Positions 27,648 through 36,436 of a stretch of 64,000 nt of DNA are shown here, one piece after another. Numbering within the stretch: the first letter of the stretch is position 1; the number at the start of each line of letters is the position of its first letter. The stretch is from the NCBI RefSeq assembly GCF_039543545.1, contig NZ_BAABJY010000002.1, forward strand, positions 186,001 through 250,000. Direction: 5' to 3'. Made by a program: the position numbers and the translations under genes. The notes beneath the pieces were generated by a model. It worked only from the letters and a program-made list of their open reading frames with translations, was not told the DNA's origin and made no database searches. The stretch is from Luteimonas vadosa (GTDB lineage Bacteria; Pseudomonadota; Gammaproteobacteria; Xanthomonadales; Xanthomonadaceae).

Positions 27648-28439
27648 ATGCGCTGGTTTGAAATCGCCCTGGTCGTCCTGACCTTCGCCACCGGCCTGGT
27701 GTGGTTGCTGGACAGGCTGCTGTTCGCCCGGAAGCGCGCGGAGCGCTCCGGCCTGATCGAGGAGAAGGAGCCGCTGGTCGTCGACTACGCGCGCGCCTTC
27801 TTCCCGGTGCTGGCCGTGGTGCTCGTGTTGCGCAGCTTCGTCGCCGAGCCGTTCCGCATCCCGTCGAGTTCGATGATGCCGACCTTGCTGATCGGCGACT
27901 TCATCCTGGTCAACAAGTTCGCCTACGGGCTCCGGCTCCCGATCAACAACCGGAAGTTCGTCGAGATCGGGGAACCCGAGCGCGGCGACGTGGTGGTGTT
28001 CCGCCCGCCGCATCGCCCGGACGAGGACTGGATCAAGCGCGTGATCGGCCTGCCGGGGGACACCGTGGCGTACCGGGACAACACGGTGTACGTCAACGGC
28101 GAACCGCTGCGTTATCGTCGCCTCGGCGAATACCAGGGTCGCGGCCGCGGCGCGGACATGAGTGGCGCCAGCCTGATGGTCGAGGACCTGCCCGGCAGGC
28201 CGCACCAGGTGCTGGAGGTCGACCAGACGCCGTTCATGGATCCGGGCGATGGCGAATGGACGGTGCCCGAGGGCCATTATTTCGTGATGGGCGATAATCG
28301 TGATAGAAGCGACGATGGCAGGTTCTGGGGCACGCTGCCGGAAAGCCAGTTGCGCGGGAAGGCGTTCCTAGTGTGGATGAACATCGACAGCAAGGCCGGC
28401 GGGATCGGTTTCGACCGGATCGGCAACGACATTCCGTAA
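27648..28439 (+). CDS. lepB: Signal peptidase I
   Basis: A 263-aa inner-membrane peptidase that removes signal peptides from exported proteins. Two N-terminal hydrophobic segments (about 5-22 and 48-66) precede the catalytic domain. The Ser-Lys dyad is Ser75 (PSSSMMPT) and Lys130 (DWIKRVIGLPGD), and the GDNRDRSDDGRFWG signature is intact. It follows lepA by 153 nt and precedes DUF4845 and rnc. Confidence 0.96.
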   Translation: MRWFEIALVVLTFATGLVWLLDRLLFARKRAERSGLIEEKEPLVVDYARAFFPVLAVVLVLRSFVAEPFRIPSSSMMPTLLIGDFILVNKFAYGLRLPINNRKFVEIGEPERGDVVVFRPPHRPDEDWIKRVIGLPGDTVAYRDNTVYVNGEPLRYRRLGEYQGRGRGADMSGASLMVEDLPGRPHQVLEVDQTPFMDPGDGEWTVPEGHYFVMGDNRDRSDDGRFWGTLPESQLRGKAFLVWMNIDSKAGGIGFDRIGNDIP

Positions 28440-28469
28440 ACCATTAGCAAGGACATGGAGGGGAGAGGC

Positions 28470-28853
28470 ATGAAACGCACGCAACGCGGGATCACCTTGA
28501 TTGGCTTCATCGTCGTGCTGGGCGTGGTGGGCCTGTTCGCCTACGTCGGCATGAAGCTCTTCCCGATGTACATGGAGTATTACGGCGTCAAGCAGGCCAT
28601 GCGCGAGCTGGCGTCCGAGCCCGGGGTCGCGACCTACGAGCCGGCCAAGATCCGCGACCTGTTCTTCCGCCGGCTGTACATCAACTACTCCGACGACAAC
28701 ATCACCAACGAGAACGTCGACGTCAAGCGCGTCGACAACGGCTGGCACATGACGGTGAAGTACGAGGTGCGCAAGTCGATGATCGGCAACCTCGACGTGG
28801 TCGGGAAGTTCAACGCATCGCAGCAGCTTTCGCGCAAGGACGGCATCGAATAA
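28470..28853 (+). CDS. DUF4845 membrane protein
   Basis: A 127-aa protein with a prepilin-like N-terminus (KRTQRGITLIGFIVVLGVVGLFAYVG): a basic stretch followed by one hydrophobic helix, and then a small soluble domain. It belongs to the DUF4845 family, which is found between lepB and rnc in many gammaproteobacteria, and whose function is unknown. ATG 28470 has GGGGAGAGG directly upstream; an ATG 5 codons earlier is an alternative start. Confidence 0.87.
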   Translation: MKRTQRGITLIGFIVVLGVVGLFAYVGMKLFPMYMEYYGVKQAMRELASEPGVATYEPAKIRDLFFRRLYINYSDDNITNENVDVKRVDNGWHMTVKYEVRKSMIGNLDVVGKFNASQQLSRKDGIE

Positions 28854-28864
28854 GTGCGTCGCCG

Positions 28865-29557
28865 ATGAGCGTCTTGGCTGGACAACCGGGGTCGGCGACC
28901 GATGCCTGGCATGCGTTCCGCGACCCGGCACTGTTGGCCCAGGCGCTGCGGCACCGCAGCGCGGGTGTGCCGCACAACGAACGGCTCGAGTTCCTCGGCG
29001 ATGCCCTGGTCGGGCTGATCGTCGCCGAAGCCCTCTACGCGCGATGGCCGAAGGCGGACGAGGGCGCATTGACCCGCGCGCGCGCAGAACTGGTGCGCGA
29101 ATCGGCCCTGGCGCAGATCGCCCGCGAACTGGACCTGGGCGCGCAGCTGACCCTGGGCCCGGGCGAGATGAAATCGGGCGGCCACCGCCGCGAGTCCATC
29201 CTGTCCGATGCGCTGGAAGCCCTGGTCGGTGCGATCTATCTCGACGCGGGGTTCGAGCACTGCCGCGCCGTGGTCCTGCCCTGGTTCGAGCGCAGCCTCG
29301 CCGCGTTGCCGGTGGGCAAGGTCGAAAAGGACCCGAAGACCCGCCTGCAGGAATGGTTGCAGGCACGCCAGAAGCCGCTTCCCTCGTACGAGCTGCTGTC
29401 CGAGTCCGGCGACGAGCATGCCAGGCAGTTCCAGATGCGTTGCCGGCTGGAGGAGCCCGAGTTGGTGACGGTGGGCGAAGGCAGTTCGCGGCGCGCCGCC
29501 GAACAGCAGGCAGCCGAAGCCGCGCTGGCGGTGATCGGCGCGGCCACGGGGTCCTAG
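28865..29557 (+). CDS. rnc: Ribonuclease III
   Basis: A 230-aa double-strand-specific RNase that processes rRNA and structured mRNAs. The signature NERLEFLGDALVG and the second acidic cluster SILSDALEALVGAIYLD form the catalytic metal sites; the C-terminal dsRNA-binding domain follows (KTRLQEWLQ, SSRRAAEQQAAEAAL). It lies 11 nt after DUF4845 and 104 nt before era. Confidence 0.97.
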   Translation: MSVLAGQPGSATDAWHAFRDPALLAQALRHRSAGVPHNERLEFLGDALVGLIVAEALYARWPKADEGALTRARAELVRESALAQIARELDLGAQLTLGPGEMKSGGHRRESILSDALEALVGAIYLDAGFEHCRAVVLPWFERSLAALPVGKVEKDPKTRLQEWLQARQKPLPSYELLSESGDEHARQFQMRCRLEEPELVTVGEGSSRRAAEQQAAEAALAVIGAATGS

Positions 29558-29649
29558 CGGCCCCGCCGGCCGTCGAAACGGCCGACGCTGACCGCCGGCG
29601 CGGGCCGGGCAGGGACCCGTGGGGCACCGAAGCGGGCCAAGCCAGGCCC

Positions 29650-29655
29650 TACAAT
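29650..29655 (+). promoter_or_regulatory. -10 box directly before era; leaderless start possible
   Basis: TACAAT at 29650-29655 is a near-consensus -10 box. The era ATG begins at 29662, 6 nt later, which is where transcription would be expected to start. No Shine-Dalgarno sequence precedes the ATG. No good -35 was found at 17 nt. Confidence 0.5.
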
Positions 29656-29661
29656 GCCCGC

Positions 29662-30582
29662 ATGACATCCCCCCATCGCGCCGGCCAGGTGGCCGTCATC
29701 GGCCGACCCAACGTCGGCAAGTCGACCCTGGTCAATGCCCTGGTCGGCGCCAAGGTCAGCATCGTCTCCAATCGTCCGCAGACCACTCGGCACCGCCTGC
29801 TGGGCATCGCCACGGTGCCGGGCGGCCAGCTGCTGCTGGTCGACACCCCCGGTATCCACCGCGAACAGGGCCGGCAATCCTCCACGGCCATGCACCGGAT
29901 GATGAACCGCGCGGCCCGAGGCGCACTCGAGGGTGTCGATGCCGCCTTGCTGGTGGTCGAGGCAGGGCGCTGGGACGAGGAGGACAGCCTAGCCCACGAC
30001 GCGTTGCGCGAGGCAGGCGTGCCGGTGGTGCTGGTCGTCAACCAGGTCGACCGCATCCGCGACAAGGCCGCCCTGCTGCCCTACCTGCAGCAGGCCAGCG
30101 CCGGCCGCGCGTTCGCCGCGGTGCATCCGGTCTCCGCGCTCAAGCGCAAGGGCCTGGAGGACCTGGTCGCCTCGCTCCTGGCCCTGCTGCCGGAGCAGCC
30201 GGCCCCCTACGGCGAGGACGAGATCACCGACAAGAGCCAGCGCTTCCTGGCCGGTGAATTGCTGCGCGAGCAACTGATGCGCCAGCTCGGCAACGAGCTG
30301 CCGTATGCGACCACGGTCGAGATCGAGTCCTTCACCGAGGACACCTCCGGCAGGTCCGACATGCTGCTGCGCATCGGCGCGGTGATATGGGTCGAGCGCG
30401 ACGGGCAGAAGGCCATCGTCATCGGCAAGGGCGGCAGCCGGCTGCGCGAGATCGCAAGCAAGGCGCGGCTGCAGATGGAGCGCCTGTTCGACTGCAAGGT
30501 GTTCCTGGAAACCTGGGTCCGGGTCCGCGCCGGCTGGTCGGACGACGAGGCCGCCCTGCGCACGCTGGGCTATGACCAGTAG
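29662..30582 (+). CDS. era: GTPase Era
   Basis: A 306-aa Ras-like GTPase with a C-terminal KH domain, acting in 16S rRNA maturation and 30S assembly. G1 GRPNVGKS lies at residues 14-21, then QTTRHRLLG, DTPGIH, NQVDRI and SALKRKG; the KH motif is VIGKGGSRLREI. The ATG at 29662 is chosen from the family N-terminus (MTSPHRAGQVAVIGRPN); a longer frame through the rnc 3' region is rejected. Confidence 0.97.
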   Translation: MTSPHRAGQVAVIGRPNVGKSTLVNALVGAKVSIVSNRPQTTRHRLLGIATVPGGQLLLVDTPGIHREQGRQSSTAMHRMMNRAARGALEGVDAALLVVEAGRWDEEDSLAHDALREAGVPVVLVVNQVDRIRDKAALLPYLQQASAGRAFAAVHPVSALKRKGLEDLVASLLALLPEQPAPYGEDEITDKSQRFLAGELLREQLMRQLGNELPYATTVEIESFTEDTSGRSDMLLRIGAVIWVERDGQKAIVIGKGGSRLREIASKARLQMERLFDCKVFLETWVRVRAGWSDDEAALRTLGYDQ

Positions 30583-30621
30583 CGACACCTGGCTGCAGGC
30601 AGTGCCGCCCCCGGGCGACCG

Positions 30622-31383
30622 ATGATCCGCTACGCCGCCGAACCGGCCTACGTCCTGCATGCGCGCGCCTGGCGCGAGACCAGCCTGCTGGTCGAGGTAC
30701 TCAGCGAACACCACGGCCGCGTCGGCCTGGTGGCGCGCGGCGTGCACGGGCCGCGCAAGCAGGCGCTGCGCGCGGCGCTGCAGCCGCTGCAGCATGTCCG
30801 CTTCGACGCGGTGCAGCGCGGCGAGCTGGCCTGGCTCAATGCCGTCGAGGCGATCGACGTCGCGGCGCGACTGCCGCGCGATGCCGCCCTGGCGGGTTTC
30901 TACGTCAGCGAACTGGTGATGCGACTGGCGCCCCGCGAGGATCCGCATGCCCAGCTCTATGCGCTGTACGGCCAGGTGCGCGGACGGCTGGCCGGGGATG
31001 GCTCACTGGCATGGACGTTGCGCCGCTTCGAACGCGACTTGCTCGAGGCCCTGGGCGTCGGCTTCGACCTGTCCCGCGACGGCGACGGCGATCCGATCGA
31101 CCCCGCGGCGCGCTATCGGATCGATCCCGAGCACGGTCCCCGCCGGTCGAGGATCGAGCGCGACGCCGACCGTGATCGCCATGCCAGCGGACGGGCGCTG
31201 CTCGCGCTGGCGGCCGACCACGACCAGCCGCCGCCGGTCGAGGACCTGTCCGGCCTGCGACGCGCCTTGCGCGAGGTGCTCAGCGTCCACCTCGGCGGCC
31301 GAGGGTTGAAGTCCTGGGAGATGATGGGGGATCTGGCGCGGATGTCGGCCGTCCCCGCTCAGGCCGACGACAGCGTCTCCTGA
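30622..31383 (+). CDS. recO: DNA repair protein RecO
   Basis: A 253-aa RecO with an N-terminal OB-fold (YVLHARAWRETSLLVEVLSEHHGRVGLVARGV) and a helical C-terminal domain (FYVSELVMRLAPREDPHAQLY, RRFERDLLEALGVGFDL). It works with RecR (first gene of the window) in RecFOR recombination. Its last 25 nt overlap the convergent REC-Hpt gene. Confidence 0.95.
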   Translation: MIRYAAEPAYVLHARAWRETSLLVEVLSEHHGRVGLVARGVHGPRKQALRAALQPLQHVRFDAVQRGELAWLNAVEAIDVAARLPRDAALAGFYVSELVMRLAPREDPHAQLYALYGQVRGRLAGDGSLAWTLRRFERDLLEALGVGFDLSRDGDGDPIDPAARYRIDPEHGPRRSRIERDADRDRHASGRALLALAADHDQPPPVEDLSGLRRALREVLSVHLGGRGLKSWEMMGDLARMSAVPAQADDSVS

Positions 31384-32072
31384 ACCGCCGCCTGGAAGCC
31401 GGGCAGCGCCTCGGCCGGGTCGGTGGCGTGTTCCAGCATCGCCACCGCCGCGGCAATCCGGGCGGCGCCGACGAACCCGCAGCTTGCCTTGAGCCGGTGC
31501 AGGAGGGCGCGCAAGGCTGCGGCGTCGTTGCGTGCGGCCGCGTCCGCGACCTGGTCGCGCACGCCCGGGAGTTCGGCCAGGAACAGCCCGCGCAGGGCGG
31601 ACACGTGCGTCGGCTGCCCGTTGAGCGCGGCCAGGGCAGCGCCGTCGTCCCAGACGCCTGCCCCGGCAGGGATCGAGGCGAGGCATCGCGACTCGGCCAC
31701 GCGGGCCTGCCCGGTGCCCAGCGCCCGCCGCATCGCGGCATGCAGGTCGGCGGTCGACACCGGCTTGACCAGGACCTCGATGAAGCCGGCGCCGAGCAGG
31801 GCCTCCAGCAGGGCCGGGTCCCGCGACGCGGTGTGCGCCAGCGCCGGCGCCCGGTCGCAACTGGCCTGCAGTTCCGCGAGGAGGCTGGCGCCATCGCTGT
31901 CGGGCAGGTGGGCGTCGAGCAGCCACAGCGCATGGCGATGGCGGGCGCAGCACGCGCGCGCCTGCGCGGCGCTGGCCACGGCGTCGACCTCGGCCGGCAA
32001 CGATTCCGCCGCCGCGGCCAGGAACGCGCGCGTGGTCGGGTCGTCCTCGACAAGAAGGATCCTGGGCTTCAC
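31359..32072 (-). CDS. Response regulator with C-terminal Hpt domain
   Basis: A 237-aa two-domain signalling protein: an N-terminal receiver with acidic pair Asp10-Asp11 (VEDD), phospho-acceptor Asp53 (LLDAHLPD) and Lys103 (LVKPVS), joined to a histidine-phosphotransfer domain with His192 (LHRLKASCGFVGA). There is no output domain, so it is probably a phosphorelay intermediate. No histidine kinase is adjacent; the hybrid kinase at 57 kb is distant and has its own receiver. The start codon is divergent from the YdbH-like gene; the 3' end overlaps recO. Confidence 0.88.
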   Translation of the reverse strand: MKPRILLVEDDPTTRAFLAAAAESLPAEVDAVASAAQARACCARHRHALWLLDAHLPDSDGASLLAELQASCDRAPALAHTASRDPALLEALLGAGFIEVLVKPVSTADLHAAMRRALGTGQARVAESRCLASIPAGAGVWDDGAALAALNGQPTHVSALRGLFLAELPGVRDQVADAAARNDAAALRALLHRLKASCGFVGAARIAAAVAMLEHATDPAEALPGFQAAVQETLSSA

Positions 32073-32108
32073 CGAGAGGAGTCCCCCGTCCTCGCTATGC
32101 TGCGGTCC

Positions 32109-34145
32109 ATGCCGCGCCCGATCTTACCCTCGTCGATGGTCTGGTTGGTCGTGCTGGCCAGCCTCGTGCTGTCGATCCCGCCGGCGCAGGCGCGGACCCT
32201 GAGCGCACGGATCGCCCGGGTCACCACGGCCGTCGCGACGCTGGAGGACGTGCGGGTCGAACTGGACTGGCCGGCCAGCGCCCCACGCGGCGAGCTGCGC
32301 ATGCGGGCGGCGCGCGTGGATGCCGATGGCCTGGGCTACCGGTTCCGCAGCGTGGCCTGGCGCTGTCCGCTCGAGCGCGACGGCCCGGACCGCTGGCGGT
32401 GCGATGGCGAAGTCCGCGCGGCGGGGGGTGCGCCGCTGCGGCTGGCCATCGACCTCGCCAGCGGCAGCACGGATGCCAGCCTGTCGCGCGGGTCGAGCCG
32501 GGTGGCCCTGCAGCGCAGCGCCGCCACGCCCGACCTGACCACGCTCGACCTGACCCGCGTGCCGCTGCTGTGGACGCAGGCGTTGGCGTCGCGGGCCTGG
32601 GCGGACGGGCGACTGCAGGCCGGGACGCTGGACGGGGCATTGCGGGTGCACACGCCGAAGGACGGACCCTTGCGCGTGCACGGGACCTTGCGCCTGGACG
32701 GGGGCGCACTGGAAACGCCCGATGCCCGCATCGCCGCCCAGGGCCTGGGCGGCCGGTTCGACATCGACTACCGGAGGCAGGGTGCGACCACGCTGGTGGC
32801 CGTCGATGCCACGCTGGAAGACGGGGACCTGCTTTACGGCAATACCTACGTCGGGCTTCCCGCCACGCCCGTGGCCCTGGCGATCTCCGCCGTGAGCGAG
32901 GACGGGGCCGGCTGGGACGTCCCCCGCTTTTCCTGGATCGACGGCCGGGTGCTCACCGCCACCGGGTCGGCAGGTTTCACTCCCGCAGGCGACCTGCAGT
33001 ACGCCGAGGTGGACCTGCACAGCGATGACATGCAGCCCCTGGGCGAGCGCTACCTGTCGGGGTGGTTGGGGCTGGCGGGCCTGACCGGACTGGAGATGCG
33101 GGGCGCCTTCGATGCCAGGCTGCGCGTCGCCGAAGCGGGATTGCAGGCCTTCGACGCCCGCGTGCGCGGCGTGGACCTGCGCGCCGCCGACAACCGCTTC
33201 CGCTTCGACGGCCTGGACGGCGACGTGCGCTATTCGGCCGACGCCCCCGTCGACAGCCGGCTGCGGTGGCGCAGCGGCGCGCTCGGCGACGTCGCCTTCG
33301 GGCCCGGCGTGCTGCCGCTGCGCAGCGGCGATGGCGCACTGACCCTGGTCGGCGACGCCTCCATTCCGCTGCTCAAGGGGGCGCTCTCGATCCACGGCCT
33401 CGAGATCCGGCCGCCCGCCGGGGGCAAGGCGCTGGAACTGCGTGGCGGCCTGGCGCTCGACGGGCTCGAACTCGGCGCGCTGGCCAAGGCACTCGGCGGG
33501 CCGGAGTTCGGCGGCACGCTGAGCGGGCGCATCCCCAGCGCGCGCTACGTCGACAACCGCCTGGTCTTCGACGGCGGCCTGACGATGCAGGTGTTCGATG
33601 GCACGGTGCACGTGTCGGCGCTGGAGATGGAGCGCCCGTTCGGCGTCGCACCGACCTTGTCGGCCAACCTCGACCTCGACGGCCTGGACCTGCTCCTGCT
33701 CACCGAGGTCTTCGATTTCGGCAGCATCACCGGTCGCCTGCATGGCCGCATCCACGACCTGCGCCTGGTCGACTGGACCGCCACCGCCTTCGACGCCGAG
33801 CTGCACACCGAACCGCGCAAGGGCGTGCGCCAGCGGATCAGCCAGCGCGCGGTGCAGAACATCTCCAGCGTGGGCGACGCCTCCTTCGTCAGCAGCCTGC
33901 AGGGCCGGCTGATCGGCCTGTTCGACGACTTCGGCTACCGGCGCATCGGCATTTCCTGCCAGCTGGTGAACGAGGTCTGCCTGATGGGCGGGCTGGCGTC
34001 GGCCGGCAATGCCTTCACCATCGTCGAGGGCAGCGGCATCCCGCGCCTGACCGTGGTCGGCTACAACCGGCTCGTCGACTGGCCGACGCTGGTGGAGCGC
34101 GTCGCGGCGGTCGGCAAGGGCGACGTGAAGCCGGTGTTCGACTGA
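32109..34145 (+). CDS. YdbH-like / AsmA-like envelope protein
   Basis: A 678-aa exported protein: a signal peptide or N-terminal anchor (about 10-28, ending PPAQA) is followed by a long succession of beta-rich repeats (for example ALRVHTPKDGPLRVHGTLRLDGG, DGALTLVGDASIPLL, LSANLDLDGLDLLLLTEVF) typical of the AsmA/YdbH superfamily that bridge the inner and outer membranes for phospholipid transport. The following gene encodes a DUF1318 (YdbL-like) lipoprotein, which supports a YdbH relation. ATG 32109 is chosen because TATGCT (32096-32101) looks like a -10 box; starts at 32097 or 32136 are possible. Confidence 0.6.
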   Translation: MPRPILPSSMVWLVVLASLVLSIPPAQARTLSARIARVTTAVATLEDVRVELDWPASAPRGELRMRAARVDADGLGYRFRSVAWRCPLERDGPDRWRCDGEVRAAGGAPLRLAIDLASGSTDASLSRGSSRVALQRSAATPDLTTLDLTRVPLLWTQALASRAWADGRLQAGTLDGALRVHTPKDGPLRVHGTLRLDGGALETPDARIAAQGLGGRFDIDYRRQGATTLVAVDATLEDGDLLYGNTYVGLPATPVALAISAVSEDGAGWDVPRFSWIDGRVLTATGSAGFTPAGDLQYAEVDLHSDDMQPLGERYLSGWLGLAGLTGLEMRGAFDARLRVAEAGLQAFDARVRGVDLRAADNRFRFDGLDGDVRYSADAPVDSRLRWRSGALGDVAFGPGVLPLRSGDGALTLVGDASIPLLKGALSIHGLEIRPPAGGKALELRGGLALDGLELGALAKALGGPEFGGTLSGRIPSARYVDNRLVFDGGLTMQVFDGTVHVSALEMERPFGVAPTLSANLDLDGLDLLLLTEVFDFGSITGRLHGRIHDLRLVDWTATAFDAELHTEPRKGVRQRISQRAVQNISSVGDASFVSSLQGRLIGLFDDFGYRRIGISCQLVNEVCLMGGLASAGNAFTIVEGSGIPRLTVVGYNRLVDWPTLVERVAAVGKGDVKPVFD

Positions 34146-34250
34146 TGCCCGTGGGGCATTGCCGCGCCAGTCATCGACCTTGGGGTACCGTAACCCCAGG
34201 TCACGCCCCGCGTCCACCCCAATCATCGTAGTTCCCGAGGAGAACAGTCC

Positions 34251-34886
34251 ATGAGCAGCCTTCGCATGCGTCGTTTCATGGGAATGCCCGTCGTCGCCGC
34301 GCTGGCGCTGAGCGCCTGCGTCACGATCAACGTCTACTTCCCGGCCGCCGAGGCCAAGGAAGCGGCGAGGGAATTCGTCGAGAAGGTGATCGGCGACGAG
34401 GTCCCCGCGGACCGGCGCGCCGTCCCCGACGGCAACGGCGGCATGGCCCTGCTGCGCCCGGGAGCGGGCGCGACGCGCGCCGGCTTCGATCCCTGGATCC
34501 TGCTCGGCATCGCGCCGGCCCATGCCCAGGGCCAGCCGGACATCACCATCAAGACCCCGGCGATCCAGGCCATCCAGGCGCGGATGGAAGGGCGCTTCAA
34601 CAGCGTCCTGCGGCCGCACTTCGACTCCGGTGCGCTGGGGTTCGGCGGCGACGGCCTCGTCGTCGTGCGCGACGCGTCCAAGCTCGAGCTCAAGGACCGG
34701 GTCTCGGTGAACGCCGCGGTGGCCGACGACAACCGCGACCGCAAGGCGGTGTACCGCGAGATCGCGGTCGCCAACGGCCACCCGGAATGGGAAGGCCAGA
34801 TCCGCGACGTGTTCGCCCGGCAGTGGATCGAGAGCGCCCGCAGCGGCTGGTGGTACCAGAGCGGCGGCAGCTGGAAGCAGAAGTAG
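34251..34886 (+). CDS. DUF1318 (YdbL-like) lipoprotein
   Basis: A 211-aa predicted lipoprotein. The signal peptide ends LALSAC, followed at once by VTINVYFPAAEAKEAA, and the C-terminal DUF1318 domain has IQAIQARMEGRF, GALGFGGDGLVVVRD, DRKAVYREIA and the ending ARSGWWYQSGGSW. In E. coli the partners of YdbH are the lipoprotein YnbE and the periplasmic protein YdbL. Here no separate ynbE is seen and the YdbL-like protein is itself lipidated. The Shine-Dalgarno GAGGAGA is strong. It is 105 nt after the YdbH-like gene. Confidence 0.82.
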   Translation: MSSLRMRRFMGMPVVAALALSACVTINVYFPAAEAKEAAREFVEKVIGDEVPADRRAVPDGNGGMALLRPGAGATRAGFDPWILLGIAPAHAQGQPDITIKTPAIQAIQARMEGRFNSVLRPHFDSGALGFGGDGLVVVRDASKLELKDRVSVNAAVADDNRDRKAVYREIAVANGHPEWEGQIRDVFARQWIESARSGWWYQSGGSWKQK

Positions 34887-34978
34887 TCCGGCGCAGGTCC
34901 GGGCGCGGCATGACGCCGCGCCTGGCGCGCGCCGCGCATCTGCGACAATAGCCGGCCGTTTCCCGCCGGCCACGCCCC

Positions 34979-36310
34979 TTGGCGCGCATCGACCAGACCC
35001 CGTTCCCCGCCGAGATCATCGACCTGTCCCATGACGGCCGCGGCGTCGCCCGCCGCGAGGGGGGCAAGACCGTGTTCGTCGCCGGCGCGCTGCCGGGAGA
35101 GCGCGTCATGGCGAAGCAGACGCGCCGCTCGCGCAACTTCGACGAGGCGGTCACCGTCGAGGTGCTCCAGGCCTCGCCCCATCGCGTCGAGCCGCGCTGC
35201 CCGCATTTCGGCACCTGCGGAGGCTGCGCGCTGCAACACCTCGATCCGCCGCAGCAGATCCTCGCCAAGCAGCGCGTGCTGGCCGAGAACTTCGAACGCA
35301 TCGGCCACGTCACCCCGCGCCAGCTGTTGCCGGCGTTGACCGACCAGGCCTGGGGATACCGCCGCAAGGGGCGGTTCTCCGTGCGGCGGGTGGAGAAGAA
35401 GGACAAGACGCTCGTCGGCTTCCGCGAGCGCGACCCGCGCTTCGTGGCCGAGCTGTCCGAATGCCACACCGTCATCCCGCAGGTCGGCAGCCGCATCGAG
35501 GCCCTGGCCGCGCTGGTCGACGGGATGGACGGGCGCCGCGACATCCCCCAGATCGAGTTCATCGCCGGCGAGCCGGGCGAGGACTTCGACGGCGTGGCCC
35601 TGGTGTTCCGCCACCTGCAGCCGTTGTCGGAAGCCGACCGCCTGGCGCTGGTGGCCTTCGCGCAGGCGCAGCGCATGGCGGTGTTCCTGCAGCCAGGGGG
35701 CGTGGATTCGGTGCACCCGCTGTGGCCCGAAGCGCCCGGGCTTTCGTTTCGCCTCGAGCCTTGGGACCTCGACCTCGCGTTCCGACCGCTGGACTTCATC
35801 CAGGTCAACGCCGGACTCAACGCCGCGATGATCGCGCGCACGCTCGACCTGCTGGAGCTGCAGGGCGACGAGCGCGTGCTCGACCTGTTCTGCGGCCTCG
35901 GCAACTTCACGCTCCCGCTGGCGCGCGTCGCGCGCACCGCCGTGGGCGTGGAGGGCGATGCCGGGCTGGTGGCGCGCGCGCGGGAGAACGCCGCGCGCAA
36001 TGGCCTGGGCAACGTCGAGTTCCACGCCGCCGATCTCGCGCAGGACCTGTCCGGGCTGCCGTGGATGCGCGCCGGCTTCGACAAGCTGCTGCTCGACCCG
36101 CCGCGCTCCGGTGCCGACGGCGTGCTGCGCCAGTTGCCGATGCAGGACCTCACGCGGATCGTCTACGTCAGCTGCCACCCGGCCTCGCTGGCGCGCGACG
36201 CCGGCTACCTGGTCAACGAGGCCGGCTGGACGTTGGACAGCGCCGGCGTCATGGACATGTTCCCGCAGACGGCGCACGTCGAGTCGATCGCGCTGTTCGT
36301 GCGCCGCTGA
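34979..36310 (+). CDS. rlmD: 23S rRNA (uracil-1939-C5)-methyltransferase RlmD
   Basis: A 443-aa RNA methyltransferase. An N-terminal TRAM domain (IIDLSHDGRGVAR) is followed by an iron-sulfur site at Cys74, Cys80, Cys83 and Cys162, the SAM-binding motif LDLFCGLGNF and DPPRSG, and the catalytic Cys399 in YVSCHP. All four iron-sulfur cysteines argue for RlmD rather than TrmA. The start is TTG at 34979 with no clear Shine-Dalgarno; a GACAAT -10-like box lies about 30 nt upstream. Confidence 0.94.
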   Translation: MARIDQTPFPAEIIDLSHDGRGVARREGGKTVFVAGALPGERVMAKQTRRSRNFDEAVTVEVLQASPHRVEPRCPHFGTCGGCALQHLDPPQQILAKQRVLAENFERIGHVTPRQLLPALTDQAWGYRRKGRFSVRRVEKKDKTLVGFRERDPRFVAELSECHTVIPQVGSRIEALAALVDGMDGRRDIPQIEFIAGEPGEDFDGVALVFRHLQPLSEADRLALVAFAQAQRMAVFLQPGGVDSVHPLWPEAPGLSFRLEPWDLDLAFRPLDFIQVNAGLNAAMIARTLDLLELQGDERVLDLFCGLGNFTLPLARVARTAVGVEGDAGLVARARENAARNGLGNVEFHAADLAQDLSGLPWMRAGFDKLLLDPPRSGADGVLRQLPMQDLTRIVYVSCHPASLARDAGYLVNEAGWTLDSAGVMDMFPQTAHVESIALFVRR

Positions 36311-36436
36311 CGGCCGCTGCAGGCCGCCTTGCGGCGTGAAGCGCCGCCCCGGCTGCGCCCTTACAATGCCTGCCTGCCGTCGCGCCGCCACCCCACGGGT
36401 CCGGCGCGGCGAATCGAAGCCGCGGGAGGAGCGGAC

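Noticed and set aside
32124..34973. 949-codon open frame on the minus strand
   Set aside because: It is antisense to the YdbH-like and DUF1318 genes, with no motif; long shadow frames are expected at this GC content.
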